64,000 nt of DNA from Thalassoglobus polymorphus (lineage in GTDB: Bacteria > Planctomycetota > Planctomycetia > Planctomycetales > Planctomycetaceae): positions 2,607,500-2,671,499 of the forward strand of contig NZ_CP036267.1 of NCBI RefSeq assembly GCF_007744255.1, in the 5' to 3' direction. The translations under genes and the position numbers were made by a program. Shown here piece by piece: positions 51,538-63,400 of the stretch. The notes beneath the pieces are model-generated. The model worked only from the letters and a program-made list of their open reading frames with translations. It was not told where the DNA came from and did no database searches. How positions within the stretch are numbered: position 1 is the first letter of the stretch; each line of letters starts with the position of its first letter.

Positions 51538-52875
51538 TCACAGACCTGCAAGTTGTGTTTGGGCATCGCCAAATTCTGTTTCTTCAATTCCCATTCGATT
51601 CATTAGCGACAAGTAGAAACTGCACAGCTTTCGGTCACCGTCATCTTTGTCGCTGTAGTCGAGGACGCGTCCGGTATCGAGGGTCCCGCCGAGTCCACCG
51701 ACAGTGAGCATCGGAAGCTTTGTGGAATCGTGTCTTGATCCGGACCACATGTTGTTAATGAATAACAGGCAACTGTGGTCAAGGACAGTCCCATCCCCTT
51801 CAGGCATCGAATCGAGTCGGCCAGCAAGGTAGGCAAGTTGGCTGCAATAGAAACGAGAGACTTTTTCCCAATCGTCAGAGAGATCGTCGTGAGATCCAGA
51901 GTGATGGGCTTTTCGAACATCCAGGAACGGATAGAACAGGCCTGAGATGTCACGACAAAGAAGCAGCGAAGCAATTCGCGTTTTATCAGTTTGAAATGCC
52001 AGAGCAACGATATCACACATCAACTTCATGTGTTCGCGGATGTCTTCCGGAAGTCCGTTATCGGGACGTTTCATTGTTACTAGCGATTCCCCTTTATTCT
52101 TTGCTCGGTCGGTTGCTTTATCTTGATCTTTACGGATACGTTCGATTCGCTTCTCAACTTCTCGAACACTGGTTAAATACTCATCGAGCTTCGTTTTGTC
52201 TTCAAAACTGGCTCGACGGCTCAGGCTGGCAGCTTCTGCTTTAACTCGGTCAAGGACACTTTTGTTTCGGCGTTGACCGTGGTTCTCGAACAGACTGTCG
52301 AAGGCGAGCGAGGGGTAAACTTCCATCGGGACTGGCGAAGTCGCATTTTGCCAGGAGATATGTGAACTGTACGCCATCGAGAAGTTTGTCTCGTGATAAC
52401 CGGTGATCGGTTGTTCGCAGCCGAGGACTAAACTTGGTTGCGAAGTTTGCTCACCAAGGCGATTGGCGAGTAACTGATCAACGCTGATTCCGCCTCGAAG
52501 TTCCGCTCCCTTTTGAAGCGAGGCGCCAGAAAGAATGTTGCCGGTTTGCCCCGGATGAATACCGACACCGGTGGCATTCTTGTTGAAGAGGCCGGAGATG
52601 AAATTCATCTTCTGCTTATGCGGCTCCATCGGAGAGAGAGTTTTTCCCAGCTCCATCTCCGCGCCGGAGCCTTTCGCCCACCAGTGCTTTGCGTTAATTC
52701 CACAAGCCATGAACAGTGCGGCAAATCGTTTCGGGAATTCACCATTCTGGTCCAGCTTTGGAGTCGATTCTCCCCAGACTTGCAACGACTCCATCCACGG
52801 GAGTGCCATCGCGACTCCCGTCCCTTGTAACAAAATCCGTCGCGAAATTTTTCGATGTTGCTGATTCATGACCAT
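51538..52875 (-). CDS. DUF1552 family protein with Tat-type signal
   Basis: 445 residues. The N-terminus has SRRILLQGTGVAMALPWMES, a twin-arginine-like signal. The DUF1552 body shows RFAALFMACGINAKHWWAKG, FISGLFNKNATGVGIHPGQT, PSLVLGCEQPITGYHETNFS and SYSS-like segments. It is encoded just downstream of the large DUF1592-type gene (118 bp), the usual pairing in planctomycetes and verrucomicrobia. Its function is unknown; it may work with the haem protein outside the cytoplasm. ATG 52869 is an alternative start. Confidence 0.9.
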   Translation of the reverse strand: MVMNQQHRKISRRILLQGTGVAMALPWMESLQVWGESTPKLDQNGEFPKRFAALFMACGINAKHWWAKGSGAEMELGKTLSPMEPHKQKMNFISGLFNKNATGVGIHPGQTGNILSGASLQKGAELRGGISVDQLLANRLGEQTSQPSLVLGCEQPITGYHETNFSMAYSSHISWQNATSPVPMEVYPSLAFDSLFENHGQRRNKSVLDRVKAEAASLSRRASFEDKTKLDEYLTSVREVEKRIERIRKDQDKATDRAKNKGESLVTMKRPDNGLPEDIREHMKLMCDIVALAFQTDKTRIASLLLCRDISGLFYPFLDVRKAHHSGSHDDLSDDWEKVSRFYCSQLAYLAGRLDSMPEGDGTVLDHSCLLFINNMWSGSRHDSTKLPMLTVGGLGGTLDTGRVLDYSDKDDGDRKLCSFYLSLMNRMGIEETEFGDAQTQLAGL

Positions 52876-52993
52876 GATTCATTTTAAGGTGATATGGTGA
52901 CTCGACTTCTTAATGCAGTCTGCTTTTCCGTGTCTGCGAGAGACCGTACGCACGACCGGTTCTTTGGTGCGGTCGAATGCTCCCTAACGCAGT

Positions 52994-55966
52994 TTACGGC
53001 TCTCGAACGAGGAACTCTCCACCATGTTTGGTTAGGAACTGTGGGCTGGTAACAATTGTTTCGATGACCGGAGCAAGCCGGTAGTCATTCGTTTTGAGCT
53101 GTTCTTGCATTTTCACAATCAGGCCTTCATCCGACAAGGTGAGTCTTCTCCCAAGAGCGAAGGTGAGCAGCTTTCGGCAAAAATTCTCAATGAACTCTTG
53201 CTGCCGATACTGAGTTAAATACTGATGCAGCCCATTCACGCCCTCCCCTTTGAACCCGTTGGGGTAGACGACTTCCAACTCGACGGTTCGGCCATTGAAG
53301 TCTTGTTCGCGTTTTTCACCGACAGGCCCGAATCCTTCGAAAGCGAGGCCGATGGAGTCGATTTTGTCGTGACAACTGGCACAGCTTTTGTTGTCTCGAT
53401 GTTTGGCGAGTAATTCACGGAGTGAGACGTTTTCGAGTTGGCTTTCGTCTTCCGGGAGTTCGGGAATGTTTGGTGGAGGTGGCGGAACGCGTTCTCCAAG
53501 AAGTCGGCTGACCACCCAGTTGCCACGTTTAACGGGGCTAGTTCTGAGACCGGGGGAGTTCTTTGTGAGAAAAACGGACATCGATAACAGGCCACCGCGA
53601 CCATACTTCGTTGCATCCGGCAGGAAAGTCCACTCGTCTCCCTGAAATTCCAGGTCATCCATTCCGTAATGTTTTGCCAGCACCGGATTCACAAAAGTTG
53701 ATTGTGAATCGAGCAGTTCTAACAGCGAACCGTCGTTTTTGATTAAGGAGAGAAACAGGTGAATCGGTTCTTCGAACATGGCAGCCCGGAGTTCGTTTGT
53801 AAATTCCGGATAACGATTCCGGTCGACGCTGTTGTGTTCTTCAAACCGGCGAATGTCGAGCCAATTCGCGAAGAATTCATAAGCAAGACCTTCGATCTTC
53901 TCATCCTTCAACATGCGTCGAACTTGTTGAGAAATGATCTTCGAATTCTCATGTGGGCCGACACTGCCGGTAAATGCCTCGATGAGTTTTTCATCTGGTG
54001 TCGATGACCAGAGAAAGTAACTGAGGCGACTGGCGAGTTCGGTTCCTGTTAATGGGCGTGTCCCCTCGCCGGTACTTGCCATATCCATGCGGAAAAGAAA
54101 GTGTGGGGACATCAGGATTGAAACTAATGTGTCACGGACGGCATCTTCGTGCGAGAGGTCTTCCTCTTCGCGAAGCATCTGATAAAACTGCGTCAGCTCG
54201 GCTCTTTCTGAATCTGAAAGCTTACGTCGCCACGCATGGTTGGCAAAAACAAGCAGATCATTCAGGTGTGCCGGTTCAGACTTGATTCGTTCAGATTCGA
54301 CCCAGCGAATTTGCCGATTAATGTTCTCGAAATAATCTTCAATTGCCTTGAGCGGAACTTCGGTGCCTCCGTTCCTTATCGCTTTCTCCAGGTAGACTTC
54401 CGACAGTTTTTGAATCATTGCCTCGGATGCGGAGGCCTTGTTCTCTGGACGAGCGAAGTCGAATTGTGGCTCTCTCATGTAACGAGAGTCGGTACGCTCG
54501 AACCAGAGAAATCCCTCGTATTGTCGTTTCGGAGCAAATGCAACAAAATCGAGTTCTTGCCAGAGGCTGTCTAATTCCTGTTGCTGCTGCTCGCTCAACA
54601 TCAACTCATAGAGCGGGGAGTCATCGCGAAAATATCCCATCATGCTATGGAAACCGGCACTGAGTAGGCGGCCTTTTTCCTGTTTGGCTTTAGGGACCCC
54701 CAAGTAATCTCGGCCACGTTCAGAAATATAAAACGCATCCGGAAAGAGAGAACAGAACTCTTTCAGTTTTTCGAGATGTTGCTGTTTCCGTTCGGGATCG
54801 CTCGGCAAGATGAGCTCTTTTGGTGTCCCTTTCGGGATCGTCTCACCTTCTTGAAACAGTGCGTTCTCGTTTAATTTTCTTCTGTGAGTGGCATATTGCT
54901 CGTTCTTCCAAAGCACAAATGGCTGTGCCCCTTTATGGACTTCACGAATTTCGAGGTTGTCGAATTTGAAAACCAGTTGCGAACGGATGTGAGTAATGTC
55001 GTCACGGATGGTTAGACATTCAGCACGTGCATCTTTTTCCTCAGCGTTCTGTGGGATCGCATGGAACTTTTTCTGAAGTGTTGCGACGGGGCCGATTTCC
55101 TCTTCGATATTTAATCGGTTCCAAAGAGTTTTTGCATACTTGGGGCTGAGGCCGGACTGTCTTGCGAAATCTTCGATGGAACTTCCGGCTTGTTGCTGGA
55201 ACTTGTATTGCCAGCAAACGAAGAAATAGTCCGCGAGGTCTGTCGCTTGTGAATTGTAAAATGAAATAATTCGCTTCACACAATATTTATCACGATCTGT
55301 ATCCGTAATGACTGGATGCGGGGCGAAGCTGAGCCCTGATGGGCTCAGGACTAAATGCTCAGAAACTTCCCGAGCTGCTTCCAGGTATTTTTTCAGAAGT
55401 GCAGGCGACATCGCCAACGACTCACCAGAATTGTCGAACCCGGCTTCATTTGCAGGGTCGACTGGAAAGGATCGTGTCGGTTGAATGTCGACACTCGTAA
55501 TGTCGCGAATAGAATTATTGTACTCCGAGTTGCTTAATCGGCGGGCCAAAACAACTCCGGGGTCTCCGGCGTTTTGACTCGCGTCGAATGTGCGGAGAGC
55601 GTGAATCCAGTCAACGATTTCTTTTGTTTGTTCTTGTGAAGGAGCGGGCTCTGAATCCTCGGGGGGCATTTCGCCTGCTTCGAGTCGTGTCAAAACGATT
55701 TCCCAAAGTCCGTGAGCGCTCGAAACATCTTGCGTGGACTTGAAGAGGCTCAAGTCAAGCTTGGCTTCCTGGAGATCCGCTCCATGGCAATCCATGCAGA
55801 ACGACTTCAGGTAGGGGGCAACTTTTTCGTCGAATTTTTTGTGCAAAGCGACGCGAGTCTGTTCTTCATCAGCGAGGGAGAGTTGAGCACAAAACAGTCC
55901 TGCAAAGACGATCAGCAGTGACCGGGAGAGTGGAATTGAAGAAAAGTCGAATGAGAGTGCAGACAT
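52994..55966 (-). CDS. Large secreted haem-binding protein of the DUF1592/DUF1588 group
   Basis: 990 residues from ATG 55966 (TTG at 55981 adds five codons). Signal peptide LSRSLLIVFAGLFCAQLSLA follows. CMDCH (in YLKSFCMDCHGADL, about residue 62) is a c-type haem site; a second CASCH lies near residue 865. Family blocks: LARRLSNSEYNNSIRDITSV (DUF1587-like), ILMSPHFLFRMDMASTGEGT and TGTELASRLSYFLWSSTPDE (DUF1592), and ALGRRLTLSDEGLIVKMQEQ (DUF1585). The region around 210-500 contains a long insert not typical of the group. Often paired with DUF1552, as here. Electron-transfer role is inferred. Confidence 0.93.
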   Translation of the reverse strand: MSALSFDFSSIPLSRSLLIVFAGLFCAQLSLADEEQTRVALHKKFDEKVAPYLKSFCMDCHGADLQEAKLDLSLFKSTQDVSSAHGLWEIVLTRLEAGEMPPEDSEPAPSQEQTKEIVDWIHALRTFDASQNAGDPGVVLARRLSNSEYNNSIRDITSVDIQPTRSFPVDPANEAGFDNSGESLAMSPALLKKYLEAAREVSEHLVLSPSGLSFAPHPVITDTDRDKYCVKRIISFYNSQATDLADYFFVCWQYKFQQQAGSSIEDFARQSGLSPKYAKTLWNRLNIEEEIGPVATLQKKFHAIPQNAEEKDARAECLTIRDDITHIRSQLVFKFDNLEIREVHKGAQPFVLWKNEQYATHRRKLNENALFQEGETIPKGTPKELILPSDPERKQQHLEKLKEFCSLFPDAFYISERGRDYLGVPKAKQEKGRLLSAGFHSMMGYFRDDSPLYELMLSEQQQQELDSLWQELDFVAFAPKRQYEGFLWFERTDSRYMREPQFDFARPENKASASEAMIQKLSEVYLEKAIRNGGTEVPLKAIEDYFENINRQIRWVESERIKSEPAHLNDLLVFANHAWRRKLSDSERAELTQFYQMLREEEDLSHEDAVRDTLVSILMSPHFLFRMDMASTGEGTRPLTGTELASRLSYFLWSSTPDEKLIEAFTGSVGPHENSKIISQQVRRMLKDEKIEGLAYEFFANWLDIRRFEEHNSVDRNRYPEFTNELRAAMFEEPIHLFLSLIKNDGSLLELLDSQSTFVNPVLAKHYGMDDLEFQGDEWTFLPDATKYGRGGLLSMSVFLTKNSPGLRTSPVKRGNWVVSRLLGERVPPPPPNIPELPEDESQLENVSLRELLAKHRDNKSCASCHDKIDSIGLAFEGFGPVGEKREQDFNGRTVELEVVYPNGFKGEGVNGLHQYLTQYRQQEFIENFCRKLLTFALGRRLTLSDEGLIVKMQEQLKTNDYRLAPVIETIVTSPQFLTKHGGEFLVREP

Positions 55967-56163
55967 AAGAATCGCTAACAATGCTTTGAGGAATCGTTGA
56001 CGTTCTCTGGAAGGTCAGCCACTTCTCCCAGATTCTGTGAAGGCTGGTCAGTCTCAGACAGGAAGGCTCACAAGGTCCGTCGGTGGGGTAGATAGTATAA
56101 ACGGTAAATGAGAGGGATGCGATGAAGAAATTCCATTTCCGTCAGTCTTAACTTAGTCTTCAT

Positions 56164-58188
56164 TCAGTCTTCCGGGACTGAGTCAGCATCGAGAACTGCG
56201 AGGTATGGCTGTCGAAAAAAATATGAAAGGCTGAATCGTAATGGAACAAGCAGCGCCAGGAATAACGGAAACAGTAACCCGAGCGAGCTCTCTTTCACCG
56301 TCCACAACACAATTAGACAGACCAGTTGAATGGCTGTGTATGCGTGAACGCTCCATAACGGAACGCGGCGAATGAAGTGTGTCGCGGGGTACAACGATGG
56401 TTCCATCAGCCATAAGCTAATCCGTTCGAAGAACTGATTTCCTCGAATGGAGACGAAACCCATGAACAGAAAGAGACCGTATAAGACCGCCATCGGAACA
56501 GTTTTCAGTAACGGCAGTAACAGCAGCGACGCACCGATCAGCAAGTGGATTGCCAAACCGGTGACACGGGTCTCACGAACTCTCAGGATGCGATCTCTCC
56601 GGTCTCCGCTTCTGGTGACGACTTCTTCTGTTGTCGCAAGGCTGCGGACATGATTGAGTGAGCGAACCGTCGCAGCGACAACCCACGGTAAGCCAAACAT
56701 GGAACATAATCCGACCATGCCACCGACGAGCGCTAAGTCCAGGTGGTACCCGCCTCCTTTCTTCAGCTGATGGTCAGCACAATTCACTAACCGGGCAGTG
56801 ATATTCTGGTCGACGTAAATCAGAATCGCAGCTAATACCGCAGGAGCCAACGCAGCCCAGCGAACCCACACTGGAGCTGCAAAGGGATCGACGAACCACG
56901 CCCGTCCCGAAGTTGTTCCGAGCTGGTCTGGGGCAGGCAACACGGGGAGGTCGACTTCATGCAATCGAAAGGCTACGAGTGTCATCACTGCCAGTGCGAT
57001 CGTGGGCCCGAAGTCTGCAAGAAACTCTCTCATCCAGGGAAGCATGTAACGGCTGCGACGCGACCCTTGAAGTGTGATCGCAATGTAAAACGTACCGAGA
57101 GCCAGAAGGAGTGAAAGCAAAGCAGTATCATGATGTTGATGGGCATCAAGATCCTTGAAGATGATGATCAACGCTTTGATGGCATTGTAAATGTATATGA
57201 CTGAAATGAGCGCGGAGAAAATCTCATTCGTAAAGCGGGTGAAGTACCGCATTAAAAAGCTGGCGTCGATCACTGCCAGAAGAATCGTCATCAATGCCGT
57301 CCAGATTCCGACCCAGGCATACGCGGGCAGAAAATCAATTTGCATGTCGCGGCATAAGTTGTAGAGAATCGCCGTGAAGACCAGAAGTGGACCGGTTCCC
57401 CCTAAAATATTGAGAGGTTGAGCCGAAAAGAGAGCATAAATCACCCCGCACATTGCAGTCGCCACGATCATCTCGACGGCACCAATGTCGCCATTTGTTT
57501 CGATGGACATCACCCCGCCAAAAGTGACGGTGGGAGCAAGGCAAGCAAAAAAGAGGAACAGTGTTGACGCAACAGCTTTGGGGTGCAGGCCGTCGGTAAA
57601 GTCGCTCCAATAATTGGGGAGTCGACGTTTCACATCCTGAATCAGTCCGCCAGGGATTTTTCCAGTGTATTCGAGTCCGTCATCTTTGTTTGACGTTGCG
57701 ATTGGCAGAGACGGTTTCGAACGTTGGACGGCTCTTTCAAAAGCGTAGAGCAAAGATTGATACTCTTTCGCTTCGCCCAGGTCGTATCGAAATTCATCAT
57801 CCGACATCAGTCTGGCGATGAGTGCCAGAGTGTCCAGGTGCCCGGGGATTGCAGATGTTGGCCCGAGCAGGAAGAAAAGATATCGAGTAGCAATTCGGTC
57901 GGGAGCACCCATGTTGAGTGGGTGCTTGAGGCGTACGAAGACCACGATTTGCTCGATCATCGAATCGAGATAGCAGTGTGGAACTCCGACTGCATGACCG
58001 ATGGCTGTCGATGAAGCCTCTTCTCGGTGACTGAGTTCAGAGACGATCTCGTCATACGCCCCCGGAGCAACCATCTTCTGGTCCACCAAGTGCTGAACCG
58101 TTTGCTCAAATACAGAGTCAATGCTCGTTGCGTCCAGATCCAAAAGGCAGGCATCTGCATTCGAGAACGTTTTTTGAAGCACTCTCAT
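56164..58188 (-). CDS. SLC4-type anion (bicarbonate) transporter fused to a PTS EIIA-like domain
   Basis: 674 residues. Residues 1-155 form a PTS_EIIA_2-like domain: the phosphorylatable His is in AIGHAVGVPHCYL (His71), followed by VVFVRLKHPLNMGAPDRIAT. A linker leads to about 205-660, an SLC4/Band 3-type membrane domain with ATLFLFFACLAPTVTFGGVM-like start (actually ASTLFLFFACLAPTVTFGGV), FSAQPLNILGGTGPLLVFTA, ILIYVDQNITARLVN and GGGYHLDLALVGGMVGLCSM. Ten or more hydrophobic segments fit. It should move bicarbonate or a related anion. Vertebrate SLC4 proteins have a cytoplasmic domain with an EIIA-like fold, so this may be an ancestral form. No PTS gene is adjacent. Confidence 0.88.
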   Translation of the reverse strand: MRVLQKTFSNADACLLDLDATSIDSVFEQTVQHLVDQKMVAPGAYDEIVSELSHREEASSTAIGHAVGVPHCYLDSMIEQIVVFVRLKHPLNMGAPDRIATRYLFFLLGPTSAIPGHLDTLALIARLMSDDEFRYDLGEAKEYQSLLYAFERAVQRSKPSLPIATSNKDDGLEYTGKIPGGLIQDVKRRLPNYWSDFTDGLHPKAVASTLFLFFACLAPTVTFGGVMSIETNGDIGAVEMIVATAMCGVIYALFSAQPLNILGGTGPLLVFTAILYNLCRDMQIDFLPAYAWVGIWTALMTILLAVIDASFLMRYFTRFTNEIFSALISVIYIYNAIKALIIIFKDLDAHQHHDTALLSLLLALGTFYIAITLQGSRRSRYMLPWMREFLADFGPTIALAVMTLVAFRLHEVDLPVLPAPDQLGTTSGRAWFVDPFAAPVWVRWAALAPAVLAAILIYVDQNITARLVNCADHQLKKGGGYHLDLALVGGMVGLCSMFGLPWVVAATVRSLNHVRSLATTEEVVTRSGDRRDRILRVRETRVTGLAIHLLIGASLLLLPLLKTVPMAVLYGLFLFMGFVSIRGNQFFERISLWLMEPSLYPATHFIRRVPLWSVHAYTAIQLVCLIVLWTVKESSLGLLFPLFLALLVPLRFSLSYFFRQPYLAVLDADSVPED

Positions 58189-58413
58189 TCGCAGTGGCCT
58201 GATACGGTACTGTCGGGCAATTGGGGAATCCGGAGGATCAGAACCGTAACGAAATCAAAACGATTTGACAAATTCTATAGCTTTTTTTTCGAAATAGACT
58301 CCATGTTCACTCTTGTGGCTAGCAACCGACGAAACCATCGCTCTGGCAATACCTGTACGTGGGCTTGAAATCCCTGCGAATCAAAACGGTCTTAGAGGCA
58401 TTGTTAGCGAATC

Positions 58414-60093
58414 TTAATGTTCGCCTCTTGTGATACGAATGACTTCATCGATTGTGGTGCTGCCATCGATCATCCGTTGATAGCCAGATTGGCGGAGTGT
58501 AAGCATGCCGTGGGCCAGGCCATAGTCTCGGATAACGCCAGCGCTGACACCATCAATACACAATTTTTTAATCTCTGGATCGTTGCGGAGAAGTTCATAC
58601 ACTCCCATCCGTCCGGTGTATCCGATGTCGCGGCAGTCTCTGCACCCAACTGGCTTGTAAAGCGTTTCAATATTCGGCTCAGGAAAGTCAGGAGGGAGGT
58701 CGTTTGGATCAGGTCTATATGCCACTTTGCATCGCTCACACAATTTTCGCACGAGTCGTTGGGCAAGAATTCCTTCGACGGTACTCGCTACCAGATACGG
58801 TTCAACACCCATATCAACGAGCCGAGTAAAAGCACTTGGAGCGTCATTTGTGTGGAGCGTACTGAAAACCAAGTGACCAGTCAGTGACGCCTGAATCGCG
58901 CTTGTGGCGGTTTCACCGTCTCGAATTTCACCAATGAGGACCACATCGGGGTCGTGACGGAGGATACTTCGCAGGCCGGCAGCAAACGTAAGTCCAATTT
59001 TGGAGTGGACCTGAATTTGGCTGATACCGTTGAGGTGATACTCCACAGGATCTTCTACCGTGATAATCTTTGTCGCTGGGCTTTTGATTTCGTTAAGCCC
59101 ACTGTAAAGCGTGGTCGTTTTTCCGCTTCCAGTTGGGCCAGTAACTAGAACAATTCCGTGCGGCATTGAGATGAGATCGGTGAATTCCTCATAGACATTT
59201 TGAGGCATACCAACGCCGCGCAGGTTGAAGACCATACGCTGTTTGTCGAGTAGACGCATGACGATGCCTTCACCATGAAGCATCGGGATGATAGAAACAC
59301 GAACGTCGATTTCGCGCCCCTGCACCCGCATGTTAATGCGACCGTCTTGAGGGAGTCGCTTTTCTGCGATGTTCAACCGTGACATGATCTTCAAACGCGT
59401 CACGATCGCAGATGCAAAGTGATTGATTTCCGGAGGGACAGGTTCAATTCGTAAAATCCCATCGACACGAAAGCGGATGACAAGTCCGTTTTCCTGAGGT
59501 TCGAGATGAACATCACTCGCACGCTGTTCAAGGGCTTCGACAAGCAGTTCGTTGACAAGACGAATGACCGAAGGAGCCTGAGCTGATTCGGCGAGTTCTC
59601 CCATTCCTTCGGGGATTGCTTCGAGTAAATCAATCTCGTCTTCTGCCCGCTGCGCGACCATCTGATTGATCGTATCGCCGCCGACACCGAGATTACGTTT
59701 GATTAAGTCAAGGATTTCGTCGCGACACGCCAGAACCGGCTCGATGCGACAGCCTCCAAGCGTGCTCAGTTCATCAATCGATTCAAGGTTGAATGGATCG
59801 CTGATCGCAACTTGAACATGTCCGTTTTGGCGAGCGAGTGGAATCGCCTCATGTCGGAAAATTGCAGTTGTTGGAAACTTGTCGAGCAACTCGCGGTCGA
59901 GCTCGAATTCTTTCAGGTTTTTGAATTCCATCCCCAACTCGGCGGCGAAGAGTTGGAGAGTCTCGTCTTCGCGAATCACTCCCATTTCGATCAATGCACG
60001 ATCGATCCGTTTTCCGGATTTCTCTTCGCGGGCCATTTCGAGCTGTTGCTCGTTAACCAAAGCGCGTTCCAGAAGTAGCGAACCAATATTCAT
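58414..60093 (-). CDS. Type II secretion/type IV pilus ATPase (GspE/PilB family)
   Basis: 559 residues, hexameric motor ATPase on the cytoplasmic side of a pilus-type secretion machine. N-terminal T2SSE_N-like domain to about 130, then Walker [11 protein letters not shown] (near 315), Asp box [20 protein letters not shown], Walker [17 protein letters not shown], His box [19 protein letters not shown] and the zinc-binding tetracysteine (CERCK and [11 protein letters not shown]). The adjacent secretin-like gene (starting off the right edge) suggests a planctomycete secretion or pilus machine. GspE and PilB cannot be separated by sequence here. Confidence 0.94.
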   Translation of the reverse strand: MNIGSLLLERALVNEQQLEMAREEKSGKRIDRALIEMGVIREDETLQLFAAELGMEFKNLKEFELDRELLDKFPTTAIFRHEAIPLARQNGHVQVAISDPFNLESIDELSTLGGCRIEPVLACRDEILDLIKRNLGVGGDTINQMVAQRAEDEIDLLEAIPEGMGELAESAQAPSVIRLVNELLVEALEQRASDVHLEPQENGLVIRFRVDGILRIEPVPPEINHFASAIVTRLKIMSRLNIAEKRLPQDGRINMRVQGREIDVRVSIIPMLHGEGIVMRLLDKQRMVFNLRGVGMPQNVYEEFTDLISMPHGIVLVTGPTGSGKTTTLYSGLNEIKSPATKIITVEDPVEYHLNGISQIQVHSKIGLTFAAGLRSILRHDPDVVLIGEIRDGETATSAIQASLTGHLVFSTLHTNDAPSAFTRLVDMGVEPYLVASTVEGILAQRLVRKLCERCKVAYRPDPNDLPPDFPEPNIETLYKPVGCRDCRDIGYTGRMGVYELLRNDPEIKKLCIDGVSAGVIRDYGLAHGMLTLRQSGYQRMIDGSTTIDEVIRITRGEH

Positions 60094-60443
60094 GTTGGCA
60101 GAGTCGAGTGTTGAAGGACCAGGGTCAAGGAAATTCTACGTCAGAATACTCATCGTATGAGGAAGAATTTCGTGTTTTCGTTCGTCGATTCGAATCATCT
60201 GTCAAGGGGGATCGAATCTTGAGTCAGGCTGATGACCAGTTGTTCAACAACCACAATATCAAACTTTGCTCATTGAGTGGGACACTCGCGAGCCTGCTCA
60301 AAGTCTTAAAGCATGCGTTTTGAGCTCATCGGGAGAGCCTCAAGTATGATGAAATCACGAGTCCCCGTGAAGATCACTTTAGTGATCTCGTCGACTGCCG
60401 GGTGACAGGACGTCACGTCAAGCATATTCTGGATTGGCTGGTA
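60094..60443. other. 350-bp gap between secretin-like and ATPase genes
   Basis: No gene is supported. It contains an exact palindrome AGATCACT-TT-AGTGATCT at 60373-60390, just downstream of the secretin-like stop on the minus strand. No T-run follows, so it may be an RNA stem or an operator. Confidence 0.5.
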
Positions 60444-63400
60444 TTAACGACCACCTGTGCGGCCACCACCGGTTCGTCCTCCACCACCTTGCCGACCGCC
60501 GCCTCCGAATGGACTGGTTCCGCCACCACGTGTACGCCCCGTCGCTCCGGGTCCACCTGTGCTCGGGCGGTTACCTCCTCCACCTCCCTGCATACGTTCG
60601 CGCATCCGTTGTTCCATAAATTGGCGGATGCGATCTTGGTCTGAATTGTTCTCTGATGTGCTACTTGATCTTGACTGGTTACTTGAATTGTTGGAGGAGT
60701 TCCGGCTGCCGGTGCTGCTCACATTGACACGCGGCATGAGCGTCCCCAAGGCGTTCTGAATCATGGATGAATTCGTATTGTTCAATGGAACCACGACGAC
60801 AGTTCTCCGAGCTTCCTTGGCTGAATTGTCAATGGTCTGAACGAGAGTTTCAACTTCTCGGAACAGCGCTTCGTCCGCCCAGACTGCCAGTTGATTCGTG
60901 TTTGAATCGACACTGACAGCCATTTTAATAAGTGAAGCAGGAGAGTCGCCATCTTTCCCGCCTCGTCCGCCACCCATCATGGCAGCCAATGGATTACCCC
61001 GACCTTGTTGTTGCTGTGGAGGGTCGATGTAAACCTTGTAGGTCTCTTTGACGATTTGCAGAACCTCCTTGGCATCGGCATGTTCGACTGGAATCAGGCG
61101 GGTCACTTTGTCACGCATTGAATCGGGCCACTCATTCGCGTCCAAAACTCGTAACATCTCTTCAACTTCCTTCACCTGACCGGCAGGACCAGAAACGAAT
61201 AATGCGTTTAATCGTGTGTCCGGAATGATTCGAAGCGATTGCCCCGCAGCAGCGATTGAACTCAGACCGGTCATCTCTGCGAGACCACTTCCGAGTGAGG
61301 ATGCTGCTCCCGAGAATGACCCGAGCATTCCGCCTGCAGAAGTTGATGAACTCACATTACTGTAAGGAAGAAGCTGTTCCAGCATGAGGGATGCTTCCGT
61401 TGCGTCAGCGGTTTGCAAGGTGAAGACAGTCCAGGAGGTCCGCGGCGGGATGACCTGCAATGTCGATTCCAGTAATTCCTCGAGCTCGTTGAGTGCTTCC
61501 GGATCGGACGAATAGAGCATTAACTCGTCACCGAGTACGGTGACATTAATATCAGAGGATGGAGTTTTCGCTGAATCCGTTGGTGTCCGCGGTTTCTCTT
61601 GATTGCGAGTTGCCGGTTCTGGAGAGGCAGGCTCGGTCTCAGGTGCTGTTTCAGACTCGCTTGCCTTTGGCGGAGCCGATTGATTGATGTAAGTCCTCAA
61701 CAGGTCCAATAATTCTTTGTCGGTGTATTGAACAGGATTCGCTGATTCTGTTTGCTCAGCTGGTTCTCCGGCAGAATCTTCACTTTCGGCTGCCTGTGAA
61801 TCGTCCCCAGTCGCCTGAGCCAGGACTGTTGTTTGACTGGCTGCGAGCACGGGTAAACTTCGATGTTTTGAAGTTTCCTTTGTGGAGGAATCGTTCGATT
61901 GCACCGAGTTTGGTGAGTTTTTGTCGAGTCGAATTTGCTGAGTACTCGCTGGTGGAGCAGCAGGTTCTGGTTGCCGAACCGATTGCCCCTCAGCTGGTGA
62001 TTTAATGTCTCTTACTGGACCACGTTCGCCGGGATTGACGACTCTGATCGGTGAAGAAGATCGCTGATTCCACATTCGCTGAATTAACGGGAGAATTTCT
62101 TCTGGGTCACGTCCACTCAATGGGAAAGTTCTCATCCTGCTTTCACTGGAACGGTCACGTTGTCCGGTTCCATCTTCTCCGAGTTGAGCAAGAAGCTCTT
62201 TCACTTGAAGAACCTGAGCCGTGTCGCCTCGCACCATGAGTTGCCGTCCATAAACGTCTGGCTCAATGGTTGGGGCAAGATCACCATCTTTCATGAACAT
62301 GGCTCGGACAGTTGTCGATGCCATGATTGGGTCCATCTTCGAGAGCGGGATGACAGTCATCTGCTGTGAACTGCTTCCGGCTCCGTCCATCTCACTGATG
62401 AGCGAAGCGACTTGCACATGTTTGTCGTTCGTCGCGAGAATGTGAATCTTTCCGTTTCGGGCATCTTCATTAATGACAACACCCGGCATCAGGGCGGTAA
62501 TTGTCTTCGTCACCTCCATCGAGTTGGCAGATGTGACCGTGTAGACTCTCAAAAACGGTTTGTTCCCTTCAGACGAGAATGTGCTCGGCTCACCTTCCAC
62601 GTCGATGGTTTCCAGAGCTTGTTCGACGAGTTGATGCATCTTGACGGTTGCAGAGATCAGCAATTTGTTGGTTCGCTCGTCCGCAGCAATTGTGATTCCA
62701 GTCCCGGAAGTGGAACTAGAACTTGAGCGTCTTGAGGAAGCGGCACTGACGTTTGTAACGCCAGAACTGAGCCCCAGTACACTTCGGAGCAATGTTTCTG
62801 CATCGGCAGCTGGAATGTTTTTAATGATGTACGGTTTGAAGCTTAAGTCATCCGGGCCGGGACGATTCGTGATATCTTTCAACATCAGATCGATCCGTCG
62901 CAAGTTGCTTCCAATATCGGTGACCAGGACAGAGTTGGAACTACCGAGCGCAACGACCTTCCCTTGAGGTCCTTTAACTTCATTCACCTCGGCGGCGATT
63001 TGCCCGGCGTCTACTCCTTCCAGTGGAAAGACGACAGTCAGCAGTTCGTTTTTGCCTCGGCTCGCCAACTCATCAGGAGCCACGTTGGGAATCAGATTCG
63101 GTGGAATCGGATCGTCGATGTTCAGACAAACCAGGAAGTCATCTCGATGAACCAGCACGAAACCTTTGGGGAGCAGGTAACCGTTGATGACATCGAGGGC
63201 ATCTTTCGGGCTATACATTTTCTGGTCGTAGTAACTGAACGTTCCAGGTGGGACGTCAAGCAGGTCGAGTGAAAGACCAGACTCACGTGCGAAGAGTCGC
63301 AGCACTTCTGTCCATGGGGCATAGCGGAAGTTGAAGGAGAGCTGAACGTTCTCCCGATCCGCTTTTGTCGTGTTGTCGTCTTCATCCCGCTTTTCTCCGA

